Origin: an uncultured Eubacteriales bacterium
Lineage (GTDB): Bacteria > Bacillota > Clostridia > Christensenellales > CAG-138
DNA: 64,000 bases
Assembly: GCA_902801845.1 (NCBI GenBank)
Contig: CADCJW010000005.1
Coordinates: 100,440 to 164,439 of the forward strand
Reading direction: 5' to 3'
Part shown: piece by piece, positions 24,361 to 32,410 of the stretch
How the letters are laid out: every line of letters starts with the position of its first letter
How positions within the stretch are numbered: position 1 is the first letter of the stretch
Program-made: the position numbers and the translations under genes
The notes under the pieces: model-generated
What the model was told of the DNA's origin: nothing
Seen by the model: the letters and a program-made list of their open reading frames with translations, nothing else
The model's database searches: none

Positions 24361-25008
24361 TCATATTCTAAAGCATCTTTGGATCGCTCGCTTCTCCCCC
24401 AAAACCAGAATGGTCATATTGTTGCTGAGGACCGTTTCAGGCGTGACGGAAAGATTCATTCTCCCTTCCTCCCTTACGCCAAGGATGTTGATGCCGTACT
24501 GCTTGCGGATGTTGATCTGCTCAATGCTGTTTTTGTCCCATTCCTTGGGTACGGCTACCTCAAAGATGGCGTGGTCCTCGTCCAGCTTCACATAGTCGAG
24601 GACGTGGTCGGAGGCGTAGCGGATGGCCGCCCATTCCGCCACCTGCTGCTCGGGGCTGATGACCTCGTCGGCCCCGTTGCGCAGGAGGAACTTGGCTTGG
24701 ACCTCTCGATCTGCCCGGGCCACCACCAGCTTGCCCCCCAGCTCCTTGAGCAGGGACGTGGTCTCCAGCGAGCTTTGAAAGTCGCCGCCGATGGTGACGA
24801 TGCACGCGTCGAAACTGCCCACGCCCAGGGAGCGGAGAAATGCCGCGTTGGTGCTGTCGCCGATCTGGGCGTCGGTCACAAAGGGCAGGACGCCGTTGAT
24901 CCTGTCCTCGTCCTTGTCCACGGCCATGACCTGATGGCCCAGCTTATGGAACTCCCTGGCCAGGAGCGAGCCCAGCCGGTTGGTCCCGATGAGAAGAATA
25001 GATTTCAT
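24361..25008 (-). CDS. trkA: Trk/Ktr potassium uptake regulatory subunit (RCK domain)
   Basis: A 215-residue cytoplasmic gating ring protein with one RCK_N Rossmann domain (IGTNRLGSLLAREF, acidic residue in VDKDEDR) and one RCK_C domain, the KtrA/short TrkA layout, half the size of E. coli TrkA. It binds nucleotides and opens the partner channel. The first glycine loop is GTNRLG where most relatives have GxGRFG. It lies 12 bases downstream of trkH, forming the complete two-subunit transporter. Confidence 0.9.
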   Translation of the reverse strand: MKSILLIGTNRLGSLLAREFHKLGHQVMAVDKDEDRINGVLPFVTDAQIGDSTNAAFLRSLGVGSFDACIVTIGGDFQSSLETTSLLKELGGKLVVARADREVQAKFLLRNGADEVISPEQQVAEWAAIRYASDHVLDYVKLDEDHAIFEVAVPKEWDKNSIEQINIRKQYGINILGVREEGRMNLSVTPETVLSNNMTILVLGEKRAIQRCFRI

Positions 25009-25020
25009 AGTTCCCTCCTT

Positions 25021-26355
25021 TTACCCTACGTTGATCTGGCCCAGGGGATACTGGGCCACCGGCGCGCCGGCGCTGTTGAAAGTGGCGAACAGGAGCGTGA
25101 GCGCGCCCACCCGGCCAAAGAACATAAGCCCCATGAGCACCCCCCGGGACAGGAGCCCCAATATGGGCGTGATGCCCAGGGATAGGCCCACGGTGCCGAT
25201 GGCGGAGGCAGTCTCAAAGAGGCAGGCTTCAAAGGGAAGCCCCTCCTTGGCGCTGATGACGAACGCCCCCAGAAACGTCAGAAACAGATACAGCATGAGG
25301 AGCGTGGACGCGCACTTCACCGTGTCCTCGTCGATGCGCCGGTTGAACAACCGGGGGGCCTTTCTTCGCCGGACCACAGCCGCCGCGTTGGCAAGGAGCA
25401 CCGCCAATGTGGTGGTCTTTACGCCTCCTGCCGTGGAGCCGGGGGCCCCACCCACCAGCATCAGCACCACCGTCATGGCCCGGCCCGCGCTGGTGAGATT
25501 GCCCAGATCCACCGTGTTGAACCCGGCGGTCCGGGGGGTCACCGCCTGAAACAGGGCGGCAAGGGCCCGTTCCTTCAGCCCAAAACCGGCAAAATCGCCG
25601 AAGAAGAACACCGCCGCGGACAGCAGCACCAGCACCGCCGTGGCGGTCAGGATCACCTTGCTCTGCATCCGATACCGTCTGAACCGGAACCCGTGCCTGG
25701 CCATATCGTCCCAGGTCAAGAACCCGATGCCGCCGGTGACGATGAGCAGGATCACCGGCAGGACCACCCCCGCCCGGTCACTGAAGGCGGTCAGGGAGGA
25801 GAAGGGGCCCGTATGGGCGCCCATGACGTCGAAGCCCGCGTTGCAGAAGGCGGAGACGGAATGGAACAGGGCCATCCATGCCCCGGATCGGCCGTAGAGG
25901 GACAAAAAAGCGGGCAGCATCAAAAGAGCGCCCAAAAGTTCCGCCGCCAAGGCCACCTTGCAGATGAACCGGGTCAGCTTCAGGATCCCGCCCATCTGAT
26001 GGGCCGAGATGCTCTCCTGGAGCATGTTCCGCTGTAGGAGGCTGATCTTCCGTCCGGAGACGGTGGCGATGAGGGCGGTGACGGTGGCGATGCCTAGGCC
26101 ACCGATCTGGATCAGCATGAGAATGACCGCCTGGCCGAAGAGGGACCAGCCGGTGGCCGTGTCCCGGACCACCAGGCCCGTGACGCACACGGCGGAGGTG
26201 GCGGTGAAGAGGGCGTCCTCCACGCTCGTCCACCGGCCCGTCGGGGACGAAAAGGGCAGCATCAGCAGCCCGGCGCCCAATAGGATGATGGCCCCGAAGC
26301 CGCCGATGATGATCTGGAAGGCGTTCAACTGCTTCCCGAAGATGCGCCCGCTCAT
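25021..26355 (-). CDS. trkH: Trk/Ktr potassium transporter membrane subunit
   Basis: A 444-residue pore protein of the TrkH/KtrB family, with four repeated M1-P-M2 units. The P-loop glycines are visible in TSAVCVTGLVVRDT, SVSAFCNAGFDVMG, AVTPRTAGFNTVD and ETASAIGTVGLSLG. It imports potassium with the RCK subunit encoded 12 bases downstream. GGAGG precedes the ATG. First gene of an operon that continues trkA, a 39-residue membrane protein, kdpD and kdpE, which couples transporter and sensor in one message. Confidence 0.93.
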   Translation of the reverse strand: MSGRIFGKQLNAFQIIIGGFGAIILLGAGLLMLPFSSPTGRWTSVEDALFTATSAVCVTGLVVRDTATGWSLFGQAVILMLIQIGGLGIATVTALIATVSGRKISLLQRNMLQESISAHQMGGILKLTRFICKVALAAELLGALLMLPAFLSLYGRSGAWMALFHSVSAFCNAGFDVMGAHTGPFSSLTAFSDRAGVVLPVILLIVTGGIGFLTWDDMARHGFRFRRYRMQSKVILTATAVLVLLSAAVFFFGDFAGFGLKERALAALFQAVTPRTAGFNTVDLGNLTSAGRAMTVVLMLVGGAPGSTAGGVKTTTLAVLLANAAAVVRRRKAPRLFNRRIDEDTVKCASTLLMLYLFLTFLGAFVISAKEGLPFEACLFETASAIGTVGLSLGITPILGLLSRGVLMGLMFFGRVGALTLLFATFNSAGAPVAQYPLGQINVG

Positions 26356-26537
26356 ATCGCCCCTCCTTTCCCTCTTTGGATGGTCCCATCTTACCCCACC
26401 TTCCGCAAAGATGGTGTTAAGGCAAGCTGCGCTAAGATTAAGATGACATTAAGGAGCGATATCGTAGAAATGGGGGGCTTGCATGCAGGCGAACGCCCCT
26501 TTAGCAGGGAAATATCGCCTCTTTGACGAATAGTTTC

Positions 26538-26565
26538 TTGACTTCCTGACAGAATAAGATACAAT
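26538..26565 (+). promoter_or_regulatory. Sigma-A promoter of the AI-2E family transporter gene
   Basis: TTGACT (26538-26543), 16-base spacer, TACAAT (26560-26565), 32 bases before the ATG. The 242-base divergent region otherwise holds the trkH leader; several CTTAA/CTTAG steps at 26,410-26,455 might be a regulator site, but I see no clear inverted or direct repeat. Confidence 0.65.
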
Positions 26566-26597
26566 GAAATATATCCTTTTTTCATGGGCAGGCTGAT

Positions 26598-27716
26598 ATG
26601 AAGAACATCAAGGATAAGCCATGGTTCAATAACGCGGTGGCCCTCTCCATCGCCGTTGTCCTATACGTGCTGCTGACGAACTGGGGCGCCTTCCGGGGCA
26701 GCGTCGGCACCTTCTTCCACTATTTCTCGCCGGTGATCCTGGGCGCCATCATCGCCTATATCGTGAACCCCCTTTCCGGGCTATACGGGCGGACCATCTT
26801 CTGCTGGATCAAGAAGGAGAAGGCGAAGGTATTCCTTTCCAACCTGCTGGCCTTCGTCACGGTCGTCCTCTTTTTGGTGTTCCTGCTGCTCATGCTCGTG
26901 CCCCAGCTCATCGAGAGCGTGGCCACCTTCGCCGGGAATCTGGACGGGTACGTGGCCTCCTTCCGGACCATGCTGGAATCCCTGGGGGTATCCGCCACAA
27001 AGCTGGATCTGGACAAGTTCATCAGCTCCTCCGAATCCCTCATCGACACCATCACGGATTTCGTAAAGAAGAATCTGAGCGTGATCCTGTCCACCTCCGT
27101 GGGCGTGGGCAAGGGAGCGGTCCAGTTCCTCATCTCCTTCCTGCTGTCCATCTATCTGCTGGCGGACAAGACCCGGCTGAAGCGGGGAGCCGAGCGGTTC
27201 CTCGTGGCCTCCATGAGCGGGGCAAAGTATGAAAAGCTGGCAAAGTTCCTGCGCCGGTGCCACTCCATTTTGAACCGGTACATCGTCTTCAATCTTTTGG
27301 ACAGCCTGATCGTGGGCAGCGCCAACGCCATCTTCATGGCCATCGTGGGCATGCCCTACGTGGGGCTGGTCTCCTTCGTGGTGGCGGTCTTCAACCTGAT
27401 CCCCACCTTCGGTCCCGTCATCGGCGCCATCATCGGCGGCTTCATCCTGCTGATGGTGAATCCCTGGCACGCCCTGGCCTTCCTCATCTTCACCACGGTG
27501 CTGCAGACCATCGACGGGTACATCCTCAAACCCAAGCTCTTCGGGGACTCCCTGGGGGTGTCTGGCCTGTGGATACTGGTGGGCGTCATCGTGGGTGGCC
27601 GGGCCTTCGGCGTGGTGGGCATCCTGCTGGCCATCCCGGCGGTGGCCATATTGGACTTCCTCTATGGCGAATACCTGCTGCCCTGGATGGAGGAGCGAAA
27701 AAAGGAAAACAAATAG
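26598..27716 (+). CDS. AI-2E family transporter (PerM/UPF0118)
   Basis: A 372-residue polytopic membrane protein of the AI-2E exporter family: two N-terminal spans, one more near 85-105, a long soluble segment (about 110-170), and a C-terminal cluster of spans with the conserved GxxxGPVIGAIIGG (in LIPTFGPVIGAIIGGFI) and DGYILKPKLFGDSLG. Members include the AI-2 exporter TqsA and sodium/proton antiporters, so the substrate is open. The ribosome site is weak (GGGCAGG). It is monocistronic, closed by a terminator. Confidence 0.88.
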   Translation: MKNIKDKPWFNNAVALSIAVVLYVLLTNWGAFRGSVGTFFHYFSPVILGAIIAYIVNPLSGLYGRTIFCWIKKEKAKVFLSNLLAFVTVVLFLVFLLLMLVPQLIESVATFAGNLDGYVASFRTMLESLGVSATKLDLDKFISSSESLIDTITDFVKKNLSVILSTSVGVGKGAVQFLISFLLSIYLLADKTRLKRGAERFLVASMSGAKYEKLAKFLRRCHSILNRYIVFNLLDSLIVGSANAIFMAIVGMPYVGLVSFVVAVFNLIPTFGPVIGAIIGGFILLMVNPWHALAFLIFTTVLQTIDGYILKPKLFGDSLGVSGLWILVGVIVGGRAFGVVGILLAIPAVAILDFLYGEYLLPWMEERKKENK

Positions 27717-27735
27717 TTTTTCTGCAAGAAAAAAA

Positions 27736-27764
27736 GACTGCTGCGGTATGCAGCAGCCTTTTTT
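27736..27764 (+). terminator. Terminator of the AI-2E family gene
   Basis: GACTGCTGC pairs with GCAGCAGCC (one mismatch), loop of five, then TTTTTT. The preceding A run makes it usable for the convergent gene ending at 27,773 as well. Confidence 0.85.
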
Positions 27765-27772
27765 GTTTCCGT

Positions 27773-29410
27773 TTATTTCGTGCCCGTCAGAGCTACGCCG
27801 TTCACATAAAGGGTGTAGCCGTTGGCGATCACGTTGGCGGCGTCGCCGGAGAAGGAGGTGATATAGGCGTCCCCGGTCAGCGTCCAGGTGCTGCTATCAT
27901 CCATCGTCACGTGGACCTGCCCCACCTCGGTGGATATCACGTCCCCCTTGGCGTTGGTGATGACGCCGGACACCGTACCCAGGAAGCTGGATCCCTCCGC
28001 CAGATTCAGCGTCAAAACGGAGTTGCTGCCCACCAGCAGATACCCTTCCAGAGCCTGGTTTTGGGCGTTCAGGGCGGCCACGTTCCCGGCGCCGCTCCAG
28101 CCGTCGTCACAGACGGAGAGAAGCACGCCCTCCTCGTCCTCGTTGATCACGGTGACGTCGCGCAGGGTGATGAGGGCGTTGGTGTTGGTCACGTGAAAGA
28201 CGTGGCCCGTTTGGCTTTTTAGGGTGCCGCCGGTCATGGTGAAGGCGGAGGTGCCGCTGTCCGCGTCCCCGGACATGGACTGATAGATCATGACCGTGTC
28301 CAGGAAGGTGGCGTTGCCGTTGCAGGCGGTGTTGTTGGCGGTCAGCTCACAGTTCGTGAGCTCGATGCTGTTCTTGCCCTCGATGCACACCCCCTCGCTC
28401 AGATGGGAGGTGAGAGCGGCCTCGGAAACATGGATCTCGGCGGTGGAATAGATGGCCGGGGAGCCCAGGCCGTTGGAGGTATAGCTGCCGCCGGTCACAT
28501 AGACCGTGCCGCCGCCCCGGTCCGTGCGGATGGGCGCGGAGGACTGGCCGGCGGTGGTGACGGTAAGGTCACTGGCGTAGGTCACGCCGCCCCCGGTGGT
28601 CATGATGCCGCCGGAGCCGGAGCCGGTGGTGGTGATGACGGTGTCCCGGATGGTGAGGGTGGTACCGTCGCCGGAGGCACCGTTCTGCCCGCCGTTGCCG
28701 CCGTAACAGAAGACGCCGTTGGCCCCGGAGGCGTCGGAGGAGATCGTGCCGCCGGTGATGGTCACCTGGGCCCCGTCCTTACAGAGCACCGCCGCGTTGA
28801 GGCCGTAGAAGTTGCAGCTGTCCCCGCCGTTGGAGCTGCCGGACTTGGTGACGGTGGGATCGGTGATGGTCACCGCGTCGTCGGTGGCGATGAGCAGGGC
28901 GCTCTCATCCGAAACGTCGGTGGCGTAGGTTTGGCCGCTCTGGCTGTCGGCGGAGGTGATCTCTACCGCGCCCTTGTAGTCGATGTCCCCACTGTTGCCG
29001 CCAGGACCGCCTAGGCCGCCGCCCGGGCCGCCGGAGGGAGGCTCGCCCATGCCGTTCGGCGGGGTACCCTCGGGCCGGTCGCCGGAGGGAGGTTCACCCA
29101 TGCCGTCCGGCGGGGTGCCCTCGGGCCGGCCGCCGGAGGGAGGCTCGCCCATTCCCTCGGGGGGCGTGCCTTCGGGGGGCTGGCCCATGCCCTCAGGTGG
29201 CTCGTCCTGGGGCTGTTCCCCGGCCGGGAGCTCATCCGCCGGGGCAGGTTCCGTGGACTGGGTCTCGATCTCGCTCGCCTCGTCCGTGGCCTCCACAGCC
29301 TGGGCCGTCTCCTTTTCCCCAGATTGGACGGAGACGCAGCCCCAGCAGAGGCTCAGACCCAGGCAAAGGGCCGTCGCCAGGCAGGCGATCCGCATATAAA
29401 CATTCTTCAT
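27773..29410 (-). CDS. Secreted lipoprotein with Pro/Gly repeats and a beta-helix-like domain
   Basis: A 545-residue exported protein. The N-terminal signal (residues 1-25) ends in a probable lipobox (CWG before Cys25). Residues 26-72 are acidic and Pro-rich; 79-129 hold three 17-residue repeats (PEGTPPxGMGEPPSGxR); a Gly-rich linker (about 130-140) leads into a 400-residue Thr/Ser/Gly-rich region of repeating short strands (VTITGGTI, LTIRDTVITTTG, VYVTGGSYTS) that looks like a right-handed parallel beta-helix of the pectin lyase/autotransporter kind. No enzyme residues can be assigned. A surface binding or adhesion role is inference. GGAGG lies nine bases before the ATG. Confidence 0.75.
   Translation of the reverse strand: MKNVYMRIACLATALCLGLSLCWGCVSVQSGEKETAQAVEATDEASEIETQSTEPAPADELPAGEQPQDEPPEGMGQPPEGTPPEGMGEPPSGGRPEGTPPDGMGEPPSGDRPEGTPPNGMGEPPSGGPGGGLGGPGGNSGDIDYKGAVEITSADSQSGQTYATDVSDESALLIATDDAVTITDPTVTKSGSSNGGDSCNFYGLNAAVLCKDGAQVTITGGTISSDASGANGVFCYGGNGGQNGASGDGTTLTIRDTVITTTGSGSGGIMTTGGGVTYASDLTVTTAGQSSAPIRTDRGGGTVYVTGGSYTSNGLGSPAIYSTAEIHVSEAALTSHLSEGVCIEGKNSIELTNCELTANNTACNGNATFLDTVMIYQSMSGDADSGTSAFTMTGGTLKSQTGHVFHVTNTNALITLRDVTVINEDEEGVLLSVCDDGWSGAGNVAALNAQNQALEGYLLVGSNSVLTLNLAEGSSFLGTVSGVITNAKGDVISTEVGQVHVTMDDSSTWTLTGDAYITSFSGDAANVIANGYTLYVNGVALTGTK
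29024..29176 (-). repeat. Three in-frame 51-bp tandem repeats in the surface lipoprotein
   Basis: Encodes three copies of the 17-residue unit PEGTPPxGMGEPPSG followed by GR, DR or GP. Copies differ mostly at x (Glu, Asp, Asn). The shorter PPEGMGQ before them looks like a partial fourth copy. Such arrays vary in copy number by slippage. Confidence 0.85.
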
Positions 29411-29591
29411 ACCTGTGATCCTCCTTGTGTTTGTGCCATCCTACGCCATCAATCTTAAATTTAGCTAAAAGAACCGGCGAACGCAACCATCTTTTTTTAC
29501 AAAGTCGTCATAGGGGATGGGCTTGCTTTTCCGGGCCCGGTCAAGTAAGATAAGGGTACAGATTTCTCCAGATTTTGCAAGAGGCGTCCCA

Positions 29592-30677
29592 ATGAAGAGA
29601 GTATCCCGTTTCACCCGGTGTATCGGCGGCTTAGGGCTGCTGTTGCTGCTGGCCTGCGCCAAACCCGCGGCCACGCTGGAGGCCACGCCTCCGCCTTCAA
29701 CAGCACCTACCGTGACGCCTACCCCTGCGCCCTCCGACACCCCCACGCCGATGCCGGTGGTGGAGGTGCAGGTGACGGCGGTGCCCACGCCTACCCCCAC
29801 GCCCACGCCCACCCCTTCCCCCACGCCGGAGCCTACGCCTACGCCCACCCCCTCGCCTACCCCTGCTCCCTTCTTCGCCGCGACCATGCCCAACGATCTG
29901 CGCCCCGCCCAGGGCTTGACGGTGGTGCGGGCCTCGGGGCTCCTCTATTGGGCGGGGAAGGACATGTACCTGGCCTACGGGCGGGTGGGGAACGACGAGT
30001 ACGGCTTCTATCCCGCAGACAGCACGGGCCAGGTGGCCCCCGGCTCGGCCCAGGTGGATCGGATATGCCTGGTCCCCCCCTATACCCCCACGGACCCGCC
30101 GAAGGCGGAGGGAGAAAAGCTGCTGGTGTTGTATCTGCCCACCCAGAGCATCGTGTCCTACCATGGCGCAGGCGGAGAATGGGTGGAGGATCGGATCATG
30201 ATCTGCTCCTCGGGAAAGGGCAAGAACGCCACCCCCGTGGGCCGCTACACCATCTATCAGCGGTACGAGTATAAGCTGTTGGGCTCCGAGGAGGAGGATA
30301 CCCTCTGCTTCGGGTTCTGGGCCTGCCGGTTCTACAAGGGGCACCTGTTCCACTCCGTCCCCATCAGCTACGACGCGGGCTACGACAAGGCCAAGGGCCA
30401 TCGGATGACCAACATGCGCAACTATGAGAAGCTGGGCACCACCGCCTCCCACGGCTGCGTACGGCTCACGGTGGCGGACGCCAAATATATCTATGATCTG
30501 AGCCAATTTGAGACCGTGAACGTATGGGTGGTGAAGGACAAGGGCCCCACACCCCCCAAGCCCCCGGCCGTTCTCTGGTCGGAGCCCTACACCAACCGGC
30601 AGGGCTACGGCTGGGACCCCACGGACCCGGATCCGAACAACCCCTATCTGGCCCTCTCCACCGCCGCGCCTCAATGA
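29592..30677 (+). CDS. L,D-transpeptidase lipoprotein (YkuD domain)
   Basis: Cell-wall cross-linking enzyme of 361 residues. Lipoprotein signal with lipobox LLAC (Cys22), then a Thr-Pro-rich spacer (about 30-95, TPTP repeats) that should span the wall, then the YkuD catalytic domain, whose active site is SHGCVRL near residue 297 with an upstream conserved His in the GHLFHSVPI segment. It forms 3-3 peptidoglycan links or attaches proteins to the wall. I chose the ATG at 29,592 because the signal peptide starts there. One base separates its stop from the ATG of the NlpC/P60 gene, indicating coupled expression of wall-building and wall-cutting enzymes. Confidence 0.9.
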   Translation: MKRVSRFTRCIGGLGLLLLLACAKPAATLEATPPPSTAPTVTPTPAPSDTPTPMPVVEVQVTAVPTPTPTPTPTPSPTPEPTPTPTPSPTPAPFFAATMPNDLRPAQGLTVVRASGLLYWAGKDMYLAYGRVGNDEYGFYPADSTGQVAPGSAQVDRICLVPPYTPTDPPKAEGEKLLVLYLPTQSIVSYHGAGGEWVEDRIMICSSGKGKNATPVGRYTIYQRYEYKLLGSEEEDTLCFGFWACRFYKGHLFHSVPISYDAGYDKAKGHRMTNMRNYEKLGTTASHGCVRLTVADAKYIYDLSQFETVNVWVVKDKGPTPPKPPAVLWSEPYTNRQGYGWDPTDPDPNNPYLALSTAAPQ

Positions 30678-30678
30678 T

Positions 30679-32349
30679 ATGAAAGCTGTTTTGAAAAAAG
30701 CCATAGCCCTGCTGCTTTTATCGGCCCTGCTTCTGTCCGGCTGCGCCAAGCCTCCTGCCCCTGCGCCGGAGGTGAGCGCCACGGCGGCGCCTACCCTTGC
30801 GCCCTCCCCCACGCCCACGGCAACGGCTACCGCAACCCCCACCCCCACGGCTACGCCGACCCCTACGCCCACGGCAACACCGTCGCCTACGCCGACCCCT
30901 ACGCCCACGCCCTCCCCCACGCCCACGGCCGTTCCTCTCGATCGGCGGAATCTGGGCAGCCAGGTGGCGCAGCAGCTCCTCCCCCTCTTGAGCTGTTCGC
31001 CGGAGCCCACGCCCACGGTGGCGCCCTTGGCCACCCCCAACCCCTATGTGGAGAACATCGGGAAGCTGGGGGCCATGACCTTCGCCCATGTGCCCGTTTT
31101 GACCTGGGCCGCCGATACCTCCCGGGTCCTGGGCCGGGAATCCTATCATCTGCTCTATATCCACAACCTGGTCAACCGCCGGTTCTACCGGGTCACCACC
31201 CAGGAGGGGCTGACCGGGTTCGTGAAGGCCACCCAGGTGACCCCCCTTTCCGACGGGGATCTGGAGCGTTACTTCGCCGCCGTCCGCGAGACGCAGCGGA
31301 CCGTGGACTTTTATTCCCCGGAAGCGCTGATCCGGGAGCTGCAGACCGGCGAGGATACGGGCTCCATGGCGGAGCGGATCTACGCCGCCCTCTGCCGGCT
31401 GGGGATGGACTTCGATCCCTACTACTATCGGCTCTATGAAAAGGAGCTGGACAACGACGAGCGGTATCCCCTCTTCTATAAGGACCCCGTCTACAACTCC
31501 CTGCTCTTTAAGCTCTTCAACTCCACCGGGAGCCTGATCTACTACGACGGCCACCCCACCCAGTGGGAATACGTGCCCGTGGACGGGGGCCTTCGAAAGG
31601 GGGACATCCTCTTCTTCACCGAGCCTTTGGGAAAGGGCAGCAGCGGCGTGCTGGACGGGAGCGAATTCGTCTTGAAGGGGCCCTTCTCCGGGGCGCTGAC
31701 GGGCTGCGGCGTCTACCTGGGCAAGAGCCAGGTGCTGCTGCTGCGGGAGGGACAAATCAAGGCGGTGCCCTGGACGAAGGAGCTGCGGGCCACCCTGGAC
31801 AGCGCCCGCCGGATCCATCGGGAGGTCTTCGACGAGAAAAAAGCCCTCATCGAGGATCTGATCGCCCAGGTGTACGACTGTTTGGGCACCCCTTACAGCA
31901 ACTTTTCCCGGAAGGGAGACTTCTCCTTCGACTGCTCGGGCCTGATCTCCTGGCTCTTCATGCGCATGGAGATCTCCCCCACCTTCTACGGTCGGCAGCT
32001 CTTCACCGGCACCAACGCCTCCGGCTTCTCCCAGATCACGGAGTACACCTGGCACCAACAGCGGCGCATCCACTGCATCCGGCCCCTTCCGCGGGACGAG
32101 GCGGTGGGCCTGCCCTCCATGGATCGGCTCAAGCGGGGGGATCTGATCTTTCTGCGCAAGGAGCTGCCCCGGGCCCGGGTGGGCCACGTGATGATCTATC
32201 TGGGGAAGGGAAGGGTGATCCATTCCACCCATATCACCAATATCGACGACGAGTACGGCGGCACGGTGGTGGCCTTCTTCCGGCCGGAGCTGCAGAAGCT
32301 CTATCAGACCGCCGTGCGGATCGACACCATTTCACCCCCAAAAAACTGA
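30679..32349 (+). CDS. NlpC/P60 family lipoprotein, paralog A
   Basis: A 556-residue wall hydrolase. Lipobox LSGC (Cys22), a TPTP-rich spacer (about 35-88), an SH3-like region (about 115-190), a segment that resembles the second half of an NlpC/P60 domain but lacks the Cys (KGDILFFTEP, then GVYLGKSQVLLL, about 310-360), and a full C-terminal NlpC/P60 domain with catalytic Cys in DFSFDCSGLISW and His in RVGHVMIYLGKGRVIH. It probably cuts D-Glu-diamino acid bonds in peptidoglycan stems. It begins one base after the L,D-transpeptidase stop and is paralogous to the convergent gene at 32,411-34,084. Confidence 0.9.
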   Translation: MKAVLKKAIALLLLSALLLSGCAKPPAPAPEVSATAAPTLAPSPTPTATATATPTPTATPTPTPTATPSPTPTPTPTPSPTPTAVPLDRRNLGSQVAQQLLPLLSCSPEPTPTVAPLATPNPYVENIGKLGAMTFAHVPVLTWAADTSRVLGRESYHLLYIHNLVNRRFYRVTTQEGLTGFVKATQVTPLSDGDLERYFAAVRETQRTVDFYSPEALIRELQTGEDTGSMAERIYAALCRLGMDFDPYYYRLYEKELDNDERYPLFYKDPVYNSLLFKLFNSTGSLIYYDGHPTQWEYVPVDGGLRKGDILFFTEPLGKGSSGVLDGSEFVLKGPFSGALTGCGVYLGKSQVLLLREGQIKAVPWTKELRATLDSARRIHREVFDEKKALIEDLIAQVYDCLGTPYSNFSRKGDFSFDCSGLISWLFMRMEISPTFYGRQLFTGTNASGFSQITEYTWHQQRRIHCIRPLPRDEAVGLPSMDRLKRGDLIFLRKELPRARVGHVMIYLGKGRVIHSTHITNIDDEYGGTVVAFFRPELQKLYQTAVRIDTISPPKN

Positions 32350-32354
32350 ACGTG

Positions 32355-32392
32355 AAAACGCCTTCCGTCAAGCCGACGGAAGGCGTTTTTTT
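32355..32392. terminator. Bidirectional terminator between the two NlpC/P60 genes
   Basis: A perfect 15-bp stem (AAAACGCCTTCCGTC / GACGGAAGGCGTTTT, loop of five) with T run on the plus side and A run on the other; stops both convergent transcripts. Confidence 0.95.
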
Positions 32393-32410
32393 GTTGGGAA
32401 CGGCTCGTCC

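Noticed and set aside
29465..31040. Minus-strand frames rich in Gly-Val repeats
   Set aside because: They are the reverse reading of the Thr-Pro spacer codons of the L,D-transpeptidase and NlpC/P60 genes.
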